From contig CM082591.2 in assembly GCA_040954595.2 (NCBI GenBank), positions 2,046,001-2,110,000 on the forward strand: DNA of 64,000 nt, written 5' to 3'. Position numbers and translations under genes: made by a program. Below, one piece after another: positions 48,502 to 63,100 of this stretch; within the stretch, counting starts at the first letter, position 1, and every line of letters starts with the position of its first letter. Origin of the DNA: Balanoglossus misakiensis. Taxonomy: Eukaryota > Hemichordata. Below the pieces are notes generated by a model. That model was not told the origin of the DNA. It searched no databases and saw only the letters and a list, made by a program, of their open reading frames with translations.

Positions 48502-51500
48502 GGCACCGGAGTTTAGGTTTTCCCACGCTAACCGATCACCGGGAAAATGAACTTGCCCCCGGTGAACCACAAGCCTACGCAACCCCAAGCAACACGTTAC
48601 CTTCAAAAGTCACAAAAGTGGGTATCCAGATAAGGCAGTGTCTTCATAGTGTTCCCTTTGTAGCAACCTCACAGATGAAATCTGTTGAAAATTACAAAAA
48701 GAGAAAAAAATTCTGTAAATTTGTATATACAGTACTTAAAATTTTCTCACTGATTAATTCAGTGTTTTTGTTTGCTGTCGGCGTTAAATAAATAAATTAC
48801 TCAACATTCATTCACCTCTTCGTCCGCAAACATTCATCCTATCCATCGGAGCATACATATACAAATACGTTCGTACACACACGTACTCCTTCAATGCCCA
48901 TACGACCAGCCACTTATTGTCGACGTCAGTGAAAACCACGCTTTCAAGACTTCTTAAAGGACACGTACACCAATTTCGCGCTTTAAATAGTAACATTCCT
49001 TGGCTAATTTGGAGTCTCTTCATTGTGGAAACCCCAATCACGCGTGGTGTCAACACAGGTCAAGATCATTAATTACATAGGGTATTGTTAAAGCAAACTC
49101 CAAACTCCAGAATATGCATGCGAAATATATAATGCCCACGCTGTAGTTACAGTCAGCAAATATCACACGTTTCAGAAGGTCAGACTGTTTCAGTTGACTT
49201 TATGTTACTCCATTTCTGAGATTGGGAAAAACATATTTTTCTGGAGGGAGGCATCACTGTGTATATTTTTCGTCACGTTTCACACTCCTGAACTTTCGAT
49301 TATAATGTAAAACGCGTTCTTCAGTTATCCAACCCTGCATGTAGATATAAAATTGGTAAAAGATATCGGAAGAGTATATTACACATCAGTCGATTCCAAG
49401 AAACAATTGTAAGAAATTATGGATTCCCCTCAATCACAGCATCATTTCATTTTGTATGCATGTGCATTCAATCACACCAAAATACTCCTAATCGCGTTTG
49501 ATTTGAAAGCGTTCAAACCAAAATTAATATTGATCAAGACACACACATCACCAACGGCAACGCGTACACATTTCTAAGAAGCGCGACTCAAATCAGGCTT
49601 TTGTGAAAACAATGGTAAGCCTATGGGCATGATTCGGGTATTATACAAAGTAGAACAGTCAACAAGCCTGAAACAAGCCAAATCAATCGTGAGTTATCCC
49701 GGAACGTCTCAAAGGGACTCAACTATACCATCGCACAAAACACACCGTCCATTTCCTTTCACAACAAACTGAACTAGTTTTTGTTAACATGGCATACGTG
49801 TAGTTCTTGAAAACTGCATGAGCCAGGTTAAGTGTCTGACGAACTATGACAGACTTCTAGGAAAAACTGTATGAGTACCTTTCAAAAAAGGGGTTGTCGT
49901 GGCAACGCTTGGTCTTCCTAAAATCAGAAGACGCTCTCTGCTGTGATAATGCTTTTGGAGACGTCAAGGAAATGCCGACACCTCTTGGAGAGATTGATCT
50001 GGAACACCGCGGTTGGTGAAAGAAAACCGAGAGTGTGAAAATATGGCTGAATGGCTTCACAGGTCTTGGCTCAAATAAATATTTCCACATGCTGAGTGTT
50101 TGCACGACCGCATTGCCGCACACGTCCCATCATACAACAGTGGTGTTTCCGCCGGTCTATATTAAACATCTGCAGACCGATGGGGAACGTCCGTGAGAAT
50201 AACGCACTTTCGAAGGATGAAAATGCTAAACTTCATCAGCGTAGATGCCACCTTTTGTATCTCAGTCGGTAGGTAAGCCCAGCGCTTTGAAGGAATTCCA
50301 ATTACTTTCTCGCTTCCAATGTCGACACGGCGACAAAGAGTATTCGTCTCGGAAGCGCTGCGTGAAATGCTCGATTTCATTTAAGCACGCTGGAGAATGC
50401 AGACACTCATAGGGCGACAAATAAACCAACGGCAATGAATCTCGTGAAATCTCGCCCAATGCGTAGAATACACGTTTGCCTGCCTTTTATACTCTGAATT
50501 AATCTAAGCAGGAGGCTTTTCAATTCAAAATGCAACGTACCATTCTGTGATTCCCCGAGCACTATAATCATTTTTTGCAACTGTCGACAGAGAATCTAAT
50601 TTGCATTAAGTTTTGAAGAAGAAAGAGGAATATTCTGGAGAAGCACTCGAGGGTGGACGGAAGAACGAGTGGAATCATATTTCAAGTATAAGTGCCTTCA
50701 TTAGAGAGAAGAGCCCAGTGAAATGACATACAGCACTGCATCTATCATCTGCCTTGTTCCGAGTGATTGACATGTGGAGTATGTTTGTCGTACGACCAGT
50801 TCATTGCGCGGGAAGTGCAATTACTGAAACTGTTCAGGGTGGGTTTCCAGACATCTTTACATCATCAAAAAGATGTAACGCAACACAAAGGACTCTTATG
50901 GTTCGAGTGATATGCGTTTCAGAGGACAATGGAACGCATCCAAGGAGATGGAGATGATTACATACTACCTGGGCAAGGACAACCACTGTGCGTACCGGAC
51001 TGTGAAATTCAGTTGTCGTCTGATCACAAGCGACATGTAAAGGAACCCCTCCTTGACAAAATCACAACAATAGTTGGCATTTCCACTGTAAGAATACACT
51101 CAATGGGGAAGCGAGCCAAATCACACGCAAAATGCCGTGAGACAACAGTCCACATCTTGTGTGCAACACGCACATATTATCAGACGCCGAATCAATGCGT
51201 TTGTTTTGAAAAAAATAGGTGTTTCATTATAGGTAAAATGGAAACTCTGTACATGTAGTTTATAGATGCACATTTGTATCAGAAACCTTGAAGGATTGCC
51301 TTTGTAGATGCAGTAGCTGTTTTTGAAATGTTGTTTACATTTATCAGAATTTATATCTTCAAAGTAACTTGGCTATATTCACTACTTGTTTTTGAGTTAC
51401 TAAAACGCCTGAGGCTCAGTTTGGTTATGTAACATATATGTGTGAATTTTAAAGGCGTGAAAAGCATGTCTGATTATAATGAGGTAGGTATTGTGATTTT

Positions 51501-54107
51501 CCTCATCTGTATTCCGTCGTCTGGTGCGTGGTTAATTAGCATTTTTAAATCTTGCAACAGTGTCGAGGAAATAGACAGTGACGTAGAGGTGGGAATATCA
51601 CCACCAACACGTCATATATTATTACTAAAGACTTGACAAAATAAAGAAATTACCAATTTTGATTTTTACTTTGATGACGTAGGTACATGTGTGGCAAACG
51701 GACACAACATAGGTCTATTTATCCTGAGTTCTGTCAGGTACACGCAATGGCGTGTGGCTGTGCGTAAATACAAGATAATATCTTGCTTAATGCCACCACT
51801 CTTTTTGTATCCATGGTAATAGTCTACATAATTGCAAATCTGGTTTTGATTAGGGGGACGAACGGAAGCTCTTCGAAGCTTATATTTAACTACATGTATA
51901 ATTGGAAACATAGATGTTTTTCAATTTGCGGATGTATACTTGCAGTGTGATCCCAGGCTAAAGTAGCTCAACTCTTCGAATGAATAGAACTCGACAAAAA
52001 CTCTATCACAATGAAACAAACAATCACCTTGGAACCCATGTTTGACAGCTTTTGCAAAACAGTCATGTCAAGAACAAGTGGTACTGACAGGCGAATTATT
52101 ACAGGGCTTTTCTAAACGAGCATCGCTAATCCCTTGCGCTGGTATAAACCTTTGAAGGTTATACTGAAATAACAAAAACAGTTATTAATTCTCAAATGAA
52201 TACAGAACACGACTGCAGCCATTGTAGCTGAGTACGGCTACAGCACGACACAAGTGCACTTTGGCCCTTGGGCGCGCACTCATAGTAGATGGGTTTGATG
52301 AAGATACCTCACACAGAGCATCAGACAGATGAAGGATTCATTTGAAGGAGTGTTTTGTCTGATGTAACTCAGCGATACAGTCGTGATTTAAAAGCCCATA
52401 AACCTAGATAAAGAGCCGGGGGTTCTGGAGAATAGGCAATATTTAAAAAGCTACACTAAACAAAATAGGGCCAATATAAAAGTTAATTAATACGAGAAAT
52501 TTAAGATGTCTTGGCGCCACATGCCCACGACGAGGGAGTAAATTACCACTGATTGATTGAAGTTATTACCTCAATGCTGCAGCTGTATAACTATCTCCAG
52601 GTGGCTACCGAGCCAACGGCAAGTGATTAGTTTCAAGAAATCACTGTGGGCATACCGGTACAACAGTGACATCCAAAGTGTCGCAACCCCTCTCCAACAT
52701 AAAACGCCCTGTACGGCAGACATGGGTCACGTTTGCAAATACCGTAAATACGTTTACTTGGCGACAACAGACGCTCCTAATAATCGAGGAATACACTCAT
52801 TGTGAATATGGCTGACCGGAAATCCAGTGGTATTTCAGGAGCGACATTTTCAATTACCTCACTTCCGGTTTACAGTGGCTATAGCGCGTCTACAAGATTC
52901 GCAATGGGTGCATTGATGACTGGCATTTGCCTATAATGCTTATTGTATTACAGCACGGGGATTAACGTAAAGTTCAATTCATTAAAAAAACTAGTTGGTT
53001 CATCGCCAGAGGCCACAACGATCAATAATGGATTTTGAAAGACATTCGTTTTGGATACCTGCCTCGTGAAAAGCAATGTGTGGCAGGTGCGGTTTGGCAG
53101 TCGCAATTCAAACTCGAATCTCGTAAAAAGATTTCCAAGCCACCTGACTACAATATCTTTTTTCCAGCGAACTAATAAAATCCCAGTTCCCTCATTACTC
53201 ACAATAGAATACCTTTAGGGTTAATTTTCAGTGGACAATTTTGACAGTCTTTGTCTGGAATGACGACATCCCAGGCATTAAATGCTATTATTGTCCTAAT
53301 TGCCTTTTTGCAAAATGATTATTTACTTATTAAACTGAAAACAAATCTCCATGTCACCAAAGTAATTCAGCATCGTAAAGGTCGTGATATACTCTTCTGT
53401 CCAGAAGGCTGTCATTAACAAATATTTTCTTCTTGTTGCACCATTTATCGTATTTCTTTTATATTTTAAATTGTATGCAATCAATTGCAATGAAGTAGAT
53501 GGACATAATCTATTTGGTCGTTGACATTTATCAAAACCTTTGTATTCCTCTCCATGGCTTTTTCCATGGTCATTATTTTTAAAGATCACAATGAGAATAT
53601 CCCAACGACAGCTGACACTAAATTTCAAAGCAATCAGAAAGTACTCTTTCATAAATTGATTTCTTGATGTATTAAATGCGTCGCAAAATGCCTCATTATG
53701 CCATTTTCACAATAATATCGGAAAAAGCTGACAGGGACACTCAACTTTTGATACACAACACATCCATCAAATTCATCAGTGTGAGTTTCAAGAGGGAGCT
53801 TTTATTGGGTCAAAGCTTGGAGAAGAAAAAATCCATTACTTTTGTGAGTGAAACTACATCGGTTTCAAGGCCTTACAAGTGGTAAATTAATACAGTGACA
53901 TTAAATTCTTCATACTGTGCATGAAAGACATTAATTTTCATGCTAGAACAAACAATGTGGAAAATAATGGACGCACAGCTACGTCAGTCGTTCACCCTTT
54001 CGCCGCGCGTCGTCATCATCAACAACAACAACATTGATAAAACCCAGTCAATTCTATTGCAATGACCAATCAGTGATATATGAGCCTAGCTGAATATTTC
54101 TATGGCA
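48502..54107. other. Upstream of GPR19, no supported gene
   Basis: The GPR19 promoter and 5'UTR should lie in the left part. Beyond that I see no gene: open frames (for example 50929-51258, plus strand) have no recognisable domain and no splice model that extends them. Confidence 0.45.
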
Positions 54108-54262
54108 TCATAAAAATATATTCTTAATACTAGTAGTAGAATTACATGAAAACGATAATTTGTAGAAGATAAGTTATCATGCAGTTTATCGAAATTACAA
54201 TAAATTTGATATTTTGTTGCAAATTGGCTAAATGAAAGATGTCTTCCATTCCGAACTGCAAA
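54108..54262. repeat. Direct repeat, copy 1
   Basis: About 155 bp from the segment starting TACTAGTAGTAGAATTAC to TTCCATTC-AACTGCAAA recurs at 54774-54931 with roughly 90% identity by eye. No coding capacity. Confidence 0.85.
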
Positions 54263-54773
54263 TTACGTCTGACGTTCAATCGAACTAAATACTGACAAGG
54301 GGGAGCTATTCATTGCGATTTCGCGCGTGGGTGACGTTACCATAGCAACAGTTTGGTTGCTGCATGGCCAGGGAGGCAATTCGTAGGTTTACGAGAGTGG
54401 CGGGATAGAAATTCTTTGTACAGGGCCAGGGGCAATTAAGTTATGATTTTCTCAATTTCATATTCATAACTCATGTGGTATACAGTTCGCAATTTATCAC
54501 AACGTACAGAAAATGAGGTCGAAACATCTTTCTCGATCATAAACCCATCGCTGTTAATTATCTACCTTTTCACTCCATATACTACGGTATCATTGACATC
54601 CAAAAATTGCTTTTATTCATTTCTCATAAAACACCCCTATTAATTTACAATTCATTAATATGTGAGCAGCTAATAAAGGCATTATCTCAGATGTTTGTAG
54701 TTTAGATCAGAGGGGATGTCGTCTACCGGGTAAACTGCGCATGTGTGACTTTTCTGTTGCATATTGCTACGGT

Positions 54774-54931
54774 TTCATAAAAAATGTACATACTAGTAGT
54801 AGAATTACCGGTACATGAAAATGGCAAGTTGTAGAAGATAAGTTATTATGCAATTTATCGAAATTACAATAAATTTGATATTTTGTTGCAAATCGGCTAA
54901 ATGAAAGATGTCTTCCATTCCCAACTGCAAA
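54774..54931. repeat. Direct repeat, copy 2
   Basis: This is the second copy of the sequence at 54108-54262, in the same orientation about 668 bp downstream. It carries a 6-base CGGTAC insertion after ATTAC. The intervening sequence is not obviously repeated, so this is either a dispersed repeat family or an eroded longer duplication. Confidence 0.85.
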
Positions 54932-56835
54932 GGTCAAAGGTTGTGACTATTCTTTGCGTAAGCAGTTTGTGATTTCTGACTTGGAGATGCAAATTGATTG
55001 GACGATAGATATGGGTGGATCGATGGTTGGTTGTTGTGTGGAGGGTAGTTCGAGTGGGTGGCCGCTTAACTTGGTTGGTCTTGGTTGGCTGGTGGGTGGA
55101 TAGATCGATCAATGATCGAGGGACCAGACTAAATGTGCGACTGAATCATGTCACAAGCGGCCCTAAAATAACCTTTCAAGTTCCGTACACAACACACGGG
55201 TACAGTATTCCGAGAACAAGATCCGTATCCTCAATACTTGTTCGATAATTACGCACTCACGCAAAACGGTACTATTGATCCATGCAGATGGATTGAGTAG
55301 ACCGCGCAGTCTGCACTTTAATCAATAAAAAGAAAGCTTCCTTAAAAGAACAAGGATGAGAAAGCTTCCTGGAAGATCCATGCTGGATATGACATCTCTC
55401 CAGAGACCCAGCACGTCTGACTTCCATTAGAAGCTGTTCAAACTACACGCGGCTTGCAAAGACGATATGTATTTGTAACTTGGCACGTGACTAATGCAAA
55501 TGTCTAGAGTTAATCAACCGGAAGTAGTCTCCTCCAAGCCTTTTTGTTCCTCGAGAAAATGTATCTGTCTGTTTGTCGGCCTGGGTTAGCTGCCTAGCTA
55601 ACTTATATTTAGATGTATTTGCAGGTATGTCTGTCGCCTGTCTGTAACAGACAGAATGCTCGCTGATAAACCTGATTATTCAGTCACACATCTTGCCGGT
55701 AGACCTCTGCACACCGCTCTAAAAAGCCGGAAAAAGGGGTTACATAATTGCCCTTCTCAAACTATTGCCAGTTGGCATGCACGATCAGGTCGACATATCC
55801 AGATAGAGCACCGCGGTTCAATTACGGTGCATCGGCGCGCGTCATACCTCTTGAGCCCGAATCCCGCTGACGCAAATGGTATATAACCGCCCAGGATATC
55901 CTAACATAGATTGACATTTCAGAAATTGCACACATGCTCCTCGATTTCCCGTTCAGTCAATTTTAACTGAAGTGGGTTATTTTGCGCGAGATGGTCTGCC
56001 TTCACCGTTTTCTATTCACCAAAAACACAAACATCTTAGTGTGAAAATTTAAAAGATACATCTGAGGCAGTAAACAACTTGCTGAGAAAATATGGCCAAG
56101 CGTAACATCCAAGCCATCGGGTGAGAGATCATTACATGCTTATATGCCCAGATTAATAATATACATCGCTATAATTAGAGTCTACATCTGCATGTGAAAG
56201 TCATGCAGAAATCATGAAAAGTTATTCTCAACACAACATGACTTCAATCAATGAACTGCCACAGTGTTCTTTATAAGATAACATTAATAAGCTAATTTTA
56301 AAAGTCACCATGCAGCGCACCATCCTTTTAAAGCTTAAAGCTGCAGGGTTTCCATGTCTACCAACGTCACGTAAGTCAGGGCGCCCGACAAAGCTGGCTG
56401 AGACTTACGCTTGGTGCTAAACACATATGTTAAACATATTCTTAGGATCCAAGTTTATTTTAAAATCTCCCATGTGATCAGTAAGCGTGGTTCGCAATAA
56501 AAAGACTTAAGAATTTCGCATCTTCCTTCACGGTGCAAGATTTCTCAGAAAGTCTTTATGCGTTCTGCCATTCAGACTGGATGAAAATCGATCTGACATA
56601 TAGATTAGAAAGGCCTTAGGTTAAGAACAGATTTGCAGCGTTCAGTATATACGGTAGTCTGTATGGGCTTCTACGAATTGAGAATCCGTAATATAGATTG
56701 AAGCTTCAGTAACTACCGGTATAACTGATATGTACCAGTGGCACGGATCAGAGTGTGTAGTTACCATATGGAGTTTGAACCTGTGCTATAGAGTACAACG
56801 AAAACACGTGAGAATGTCTTTCCATATAAACTGCC

Positions 56836-56885
56836 TAGTCACGCGAGATTTCGCGGGATCACGTGGAGTTCGGAAAATTGTCTAT
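56836..56885 (+). repeat. Partial copy of MITE family A
   Basis: It contains GTCACGCGAGATTTCGCGGG followed by a GTGGAGTTCGGAAAAT block and GTCTATT, shared with the copies at 46.8 and 44.7 kb. Confidence 0.6.
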
Positions 56886-57782
56886 TGTGTCGTCGCTCGA
56901 GCTTCAGATGGCAGCATCAATATTGACTGATTTGAGCAAAGTTGACACTGCACAGTTCAACAGTAATCGGGACAATCAGGTCTACACTGTATCATGTTAC
57001 ATGAGGCGTGCGCGCGCGTTGCTTGGAAACGCACAGCAAGAGAGGGAGGAGGCCGAGGGGTCACCAAGACAACACGCATTGTCCGTCTCAGAGAAGATGC
57101 GGATGATCGACACCACCACAGCAGAGTGCTGGCAGTTGTCAACGAAATCAGGAACGTAACCTTTTGGACCATATGTGTGCCAACGGCGGTATTATGAACA
57201 CCTGACACAGTCAGTTATGTACACACCACTTGGATGACACCAAACTATTAAATGTAGAACAAACCTTACTGGCGATAAAACATCAAGGTTTGCACCGACG
57301 TGGTTATAGGCCTATTGGTGGTATTTCACAAACTACACCGTGAAATTTATCGGGTAAAAGGAACATTGATTGCTATGTATTTTACGCAGCTATTTCATGA
57401 TACATGGAATATCCCTGTAAACTGTGAACATCCACTTTAATATTGCCAGACTGTCTAAAAAGAGTTCGTGGTTTAGGCTGTCGAGATGTGTGTTACTGTC
57501 TTTCATTCGATGCACTTTATTCGATTCCATAATTGCCACTTTCCAGAAGCGCGCGCGTCAGAGGAAGCGTCGCCATGGTTACCTATCTGTTCCCCATTGT
57601 GTGAACAATGCATGGTGCCGGAATTAGAATGTACGTGTTTCTGGGCGGAATGAGCTGGTGTTACGTCATTTTTTGATATAACTGTTGTTGAAACCCTCGT
57701 GCTCTCGCTTAGAGCGTTGTCAGCTTCATGTATGTTATACATGCCTAGATTTGTTGGCCAAGATTTAATAATCGATGAATTC

Positions 57783-57860
57783 CCGCCCATTGCGAGATCT
57801 AGCGAGACTCGATCGAGATCTCATAGGGTCTCATGGAATTCGCAAAATGGTCTACTAGGC
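57783..57860 (+). repeat. Partial copy of MITE family A
   Basis: It contains repeated GCGAGAT and GCGAGAC words and a TCATGGAATTCGCAAAATGG block followed by TCTACTAGG, related to the right end of the other copies. Confidence 0.5.
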
Positions 57861-59962
57861 CCATCACGTTCTTGCATGTCATCAGATCCTCAAAACATTG
57901 ACGCAAACAGGAATAATACTGAATGCATGATCAGACAGTAGTGAATAACAAGCAAGTACAGTATGCATATATTCATGTTGAAATTGCCCTGGCAATGAAA
58001 ACATTCATCCAATGTGTATCTTTTCGACCTCTCTATCAAGTTAACAAATGTCATATTGTGGTGACGCTGATTGATTACACAGGGAATGCAAAGCCCAGGT
58101 TCCAGGCTGTTTGTTATATTCACGTTGAAAATTAATGCAAATATTGACAATTGTCTCACCGTAAATGGCAATTCGAAAAGGACATAGCAGCCCTCGTTCA
58201 GAGCTGTGAAATGAAACAGCTCCAGCAAATAGCAATGTTCCACACAACTGTTCCATAATATACCCCATAAACTCAATTTTCTTCGCAAAAGAACTTTGAG
58301 GAAACAAGAAAATATATTTGCTTCGTTCCGTGCTCGTTTAAGGTCGCCTCATGACGATAAATATTTCATGCTGAAGAGAGATATTGTGATTGCAACTTTA
58401 CCTCTGACACTTTGGCTATTTTTGCATTCGTCTGTGTGAAATCCATGGCAATGTGACGTTCCTGGTGAACGAATATGTCTCTGCCATTTTGCTGTACCAG
58501 TGGGAGGTTAATAAAACTTAGATAAACACTCCAAACATATATACCTACTCCTCTGTAAGCAGATCTGTGCACGTTTGCAACCCAATGTATATAAATGTGT
58601 ACATCACAATGAGTTTCAAGTACATTCACACTGTCATACACAAGAAAGTCAAAGCGTGATCATCAAAATGCCACACCGTTGACTAAATAGCGTATTTACT
58701 AATCTGTACACGCTAACGAACGCAAGGGTTAACGGGTTTGGTTCTGACTGCTGGCTGCTCAACTTTAAGGAACAATGCTGGGTGGTATCAAGATTGATAT
58801 TCCAAGAACTCAGCGCGCGGTAATTGGTTTAATTAAGGTTTTTGACAACCATGTACCATTCGTGATGTTTTGGTGATCGCACGTTCGACTTCCTTGCTGT
58901 CTTAAAACTCTGCTTTGTTTTCGCGGGCACGGGTGGTGGTAAAACGTTCGATATTGTGAGCAGTCGCAGAACAAGGTCGAACACGCGATGCTCGAATTCA
59001 CAAAACGACTGAATGTTCAATCTGCAGTTTCGTCCTCCGATGCCTGCGTGGCTAGCCAACACACACAGCGTGTCATTAGCACAAGCGCGCTTTGGGGTCG
59101 ATATCTGCGTATTATAGTGGCGGATCTTTCTGAGAAAACACTTAGTTTCTCATCAAGGCCAAAAAGTCTCATAGATTTGAGATCAGATAGTAGGCCTATA
59201 CGCCTCGGGGACAGATTTTCAGTACGGGAGTCTTTTTTTTTTCAAATTCAACTGCCAAGTACCAGTACTTCTAACACATAGCTGCTACTTAAATGGACGA
59301 CGACCTCTGGCGCAAGGATTGATGGGATATCTAGAAAGGCCAAGTGTTTTGTGTCGATTGTGTTTATCACTTTCACTTGCCATGCGTATGATTTTCAGAT
59401 ATGTGTGAAATTGCATATAATGGCGGCCATACATTTTGGATGCACTTGAAGAAATAGTCACTCAGATCTAACAACACAGTTCTTGTACAAGACCAATGAT
59501 TTTGAAATAAAATCATACAATTACGTCAGTTTGATTAGCCAATTCGGAGTACATGATGCTTATTAAACAGGGTACAATGTATATCTTAGAATTTAATGGT
59601 CGGTTGCTAATAAGCCATCAAGGGCAAGGGTTTCCTTGTATTAGAGATGTACCTGGCTGTCCGATGCACAAAACCGACGTTTAAAAATTACCGTGAAACC
59701 TCTGTTATTTGTTCAACGCTTTCTGAGTTGTTAGCATTATCCATTGCGATATTTACACAGAGGGTCAGCGACGTCACATATAATAAAAAGTCAAATCACA
59801 GACCTGGCTTCTGTCTGGCCTGAAGGTATAAGCTTTCAATTTCCTTCCATCTGCGGAAAATCGTGACTAAAGTCTGAACAATAAGGTACGACGACTTTCT
59901 TTCTCACTGCCTATAATGAAACACACCGCAACGTTCAAAGCTACACTGTAACATACAATATA

Positions 59963-60169
59963 CTGTAAAACACTTAATTTTCGCGAGTTCAATTTTTTGC
60001 GATATCGAGAGAGGCCACTGTTTCGCAAGTATTAATTTTCGCGTTCTCTTATTTCATTCACTGCATCGTTATCTTCAAAAACAATTTACGCGAATTTTTA
60101 TTTTCACGCTATTTTGGCTCTCGCGTATTTGGCGAAAATTATTGCTCGCGAAAATAAAGTGTTTTACAG
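59963..60169. mobile_element. 207-bp Tc1/mariner-type MITE
   Basis: Terminal inverted repeats of 25 bp with one mismatch start CTGTAAAACACTT and run into ATTTTCGCGAG. TA flanks both ends (59961-59962 and 60170-60171), the target duplication expected of Tc1/mariner. The interior has further ATTTTCGCG words in both orientations and no coding frame. Confidence 0.83.
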
Positions 60170-63100
60170 TATTACTTTAACGGGAGCGCTCAAAATGGTT
60201 CATCTTCAGCCTATTTCAAACACACAGACAGATATCGTAACAAAATCCGCCAAAAGAAAAGAAATCATATCTAAATTAAAGAACTCATTAAACATTAAAC
60301 GATATTTTCAGGCACTTTTTCAGAGACAACTAATGAGATAGGGCGCTGGCGTAACGCAAGAGTACACCTCAGGCCTGCACAGCAGTGAGAAAAAAATGCT
60401 GAATTCGCAGGCGTAGTGTGCTCGAACGAACGCTCCATGCTTGATACATGAATTTGATGTTTGTTCGCTTGTCTGCATGAAACATACATACATACATAGG
60501 TACTACAACAATGTTCAAATAAAGTGAATTTTTTACAACCCAGTCTCATTCCCACCATAATGATTAATTGCCGTTTCACGACGGGAACATTGCCCGGGCT
60601 GCGTATAACCTTTCACAAGCACAGTTTTGGTTTTAATGTTCGACAAAATAAGCTCTGAAATATTCCGACGATTATATAAAACAGCAAGACATCGTTTCCC
60701 TTGTCTTCGAGTCTTTGATTTATATTTCTACATCACGTAAATCAGGATTGACATTTAACATGATGCCTGTGGCATACACACTGACACAACAGACAAGTTC
60801 AGCTGGCGTAAAATCGAATTCTACTTTTCTTCTCATCCTTTCTCTCCCCATCCACTGCTCTAAAAGAAAACGAGCCTGACGACACTAGTTGCCACACAGT
60901 GACCACACATCACCATGGCAACATTACTACCACCCAGTGCTGTTTTTAATGTCCGTCATCCGATTGTAACGGAAGAGCGAGAAAACGAGTACACTGGGAG
61001 ATATTTACTGATAAAATGGCGGGCAGCCTTGACAACATGGTTCGTAATATTTTACCTCCAGTAAATCATCCTGGCAGTACTCCAGTCGACAAACGAAAAT
61101 GACGGAGTCATAAAATTCCTTGAGAGCTTTTCGGCTGTAAAATTGATGGATCATTATTGAAATAAAAACATCTACATGTACAGCAGAGGCAGAAGGAACG
61201 ATAACCCAGTTGAGCACAAACTACCGCCATTAAAAATAAGAGAAATGTTGCTCAACATTATAGTAGGCCTATACGGACAAAACACAAATTCACACACGAA
61301 CGTTTTCCCCCGATTCGATATTTGCTCACACCACATTCGACGTGACATGTAGCCGCGATATGGACGCGAATAAACCCGCCTCGATGTCCACGCTGGCGTG
61401 TGGGGAAATAGTTGGTTCAACAGGCCGGCCGGGAAAAGCAGGTCGTTCGTTCCTCAGCGCATATTATATCGCAATTGAGGCCAACTGCAGCCTGTGTAAC
61501 GCAGTGGAAAAAGGGTCGAATTCAAGGTCGGTGTATATTAATCAGTCTTAGATACACAATCGCAAATTTTAATTATATGTGGTTTAATTACACAGAAGAC
61601 GTGCAATTCTAATCATCAATTGTTCCCATAACAACATTATTTAATCGTCTATGAAGATGGCTTTAACATCCCGCCATGTTAACGTGTATCTAAAAGAATA
61701 TGAATATTTATTTTAAATACAGATTTTAGCTTACCTATTTTGGGCACAGATTGTCCATGTGGTGCTTAAAACTCATACCTGAAACTCCATCGTTGAGAAA
61801 CACCTCGGCACGGCCGATAAAGACTTGTAGAAATGGTGTCTGCTGATGCGTCAACGAAACAGCACTGTTTTTCTCTTCGTCGAGATAATGCCTCATGTAG
61901 GGCCCCTCAGCCTGTCAATGCGCGAGCTCCGTGTGTTTGTCTCTCCCTCGCGTCCAGACCCCCTAAGTCAGTGCAGTTCACTCTCAGCTTCAGTCGTATC
62001 CTTCACATACCTTGTAATCGAATATAACAAAGAGAAGACAGATAAGTAACCGATCCCCTTATACAGAAATTGTTACCTCCATGTTTGAGTGTTCACTGAA
62101 TAATGCTTGAAGCTCGCGCAGAAAACTAAAACATCAAGCAATATTGGTTTGAAATATTGAGACTATGTGGACATTGGATAAAATATAAGCAATAAATACG
62201 AGTATAAAAAGAGTTACATTTTTAAAGATATATATTGAGATACGGGCTACAGATTCCCTCGAAGCAGTGAATAGAAAATAAAGTGTTGCAAATAACATAA
62301 GATGAAATCATGCAAGTTTTATAATAATGGGGTTGCTGTGTTTATAAATTTATGATTCAGAATGCCCTAACATTAAAATCTGTATTATTGAAAGTAGAAT
62401 AATAATAGTGTCCATAATAAATTTACCAGAGTGTCCGCGTTATAAGTTTGTATGTAATCGCATAGGTTAGAGCCGGTAGCGTGGTTTCTTTGCAGTTACC
62501 ACAAGGAGGTTTATTAAAATAAATTGTTGGTATTTTGATTGTCGTGCTTGGGCCAAACCGGCTTTGTCGGTGTTTAAATTGGACCTACATAACATGTAGG
62601 GAAAGGGATTATAAATTCTACACCCTTTAGAACAGCCTTCATTACTTACTACTACCTGGCATACAGTTATAAATACCGGTACATGTAGTCAGAATAGAAC
62701 CACCATTCAATTTTCTAGGGCTTCCCAATTATCCCTTACTGTCCTTAGCCTTGGCCTTATCACAGCGACTGAATTAAGTCGTTATACGTGTTTATATCAG
62801 CTCTCGTTGGATAGATGGCTCGGGTCAAGTTAAAACAGGGTGTTATCATACATCCTCATTTCTAGAGGTTATATGATGTTGCGTAAACCAAGATTTCCTT
62901 GAACCAAGAAACTATATTATGTAAGCCTATATACTAGTACATCACGGCTATAACACACTACAGGAAGGATGGTTGGAGCTTATGAAAATGGATCATAATT
63001 ACTTTGCTCTCCAGCTGATATGAGCGACATTAGTGCAACATAAAAATTGGCCTCCACTGAAGTATTATTATCATCCTTATTAGGAAAACGATCGAAGTTC

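Larger units (their letters stand above)
54932..59962. other. Intergenic, repeats only
   Basis: No supported gene. It holds two members of MITE family A and several short open frames without recognisable domains. The frame at 56863-57159 is crossed by a long open frame on the opposite strand and has no splice support. Confidence 0.45.

Noticed and set aside
50929-51258. 109-codon plus-strand open frame
   Set aside because: No domain, no homologue I can recall, and no splice sites extending it.
56863-57208. Overlapping open frames on both strands of nearly 100 codons
   Set aside because: They partly overlie a repeat copy and lack splice or family support.
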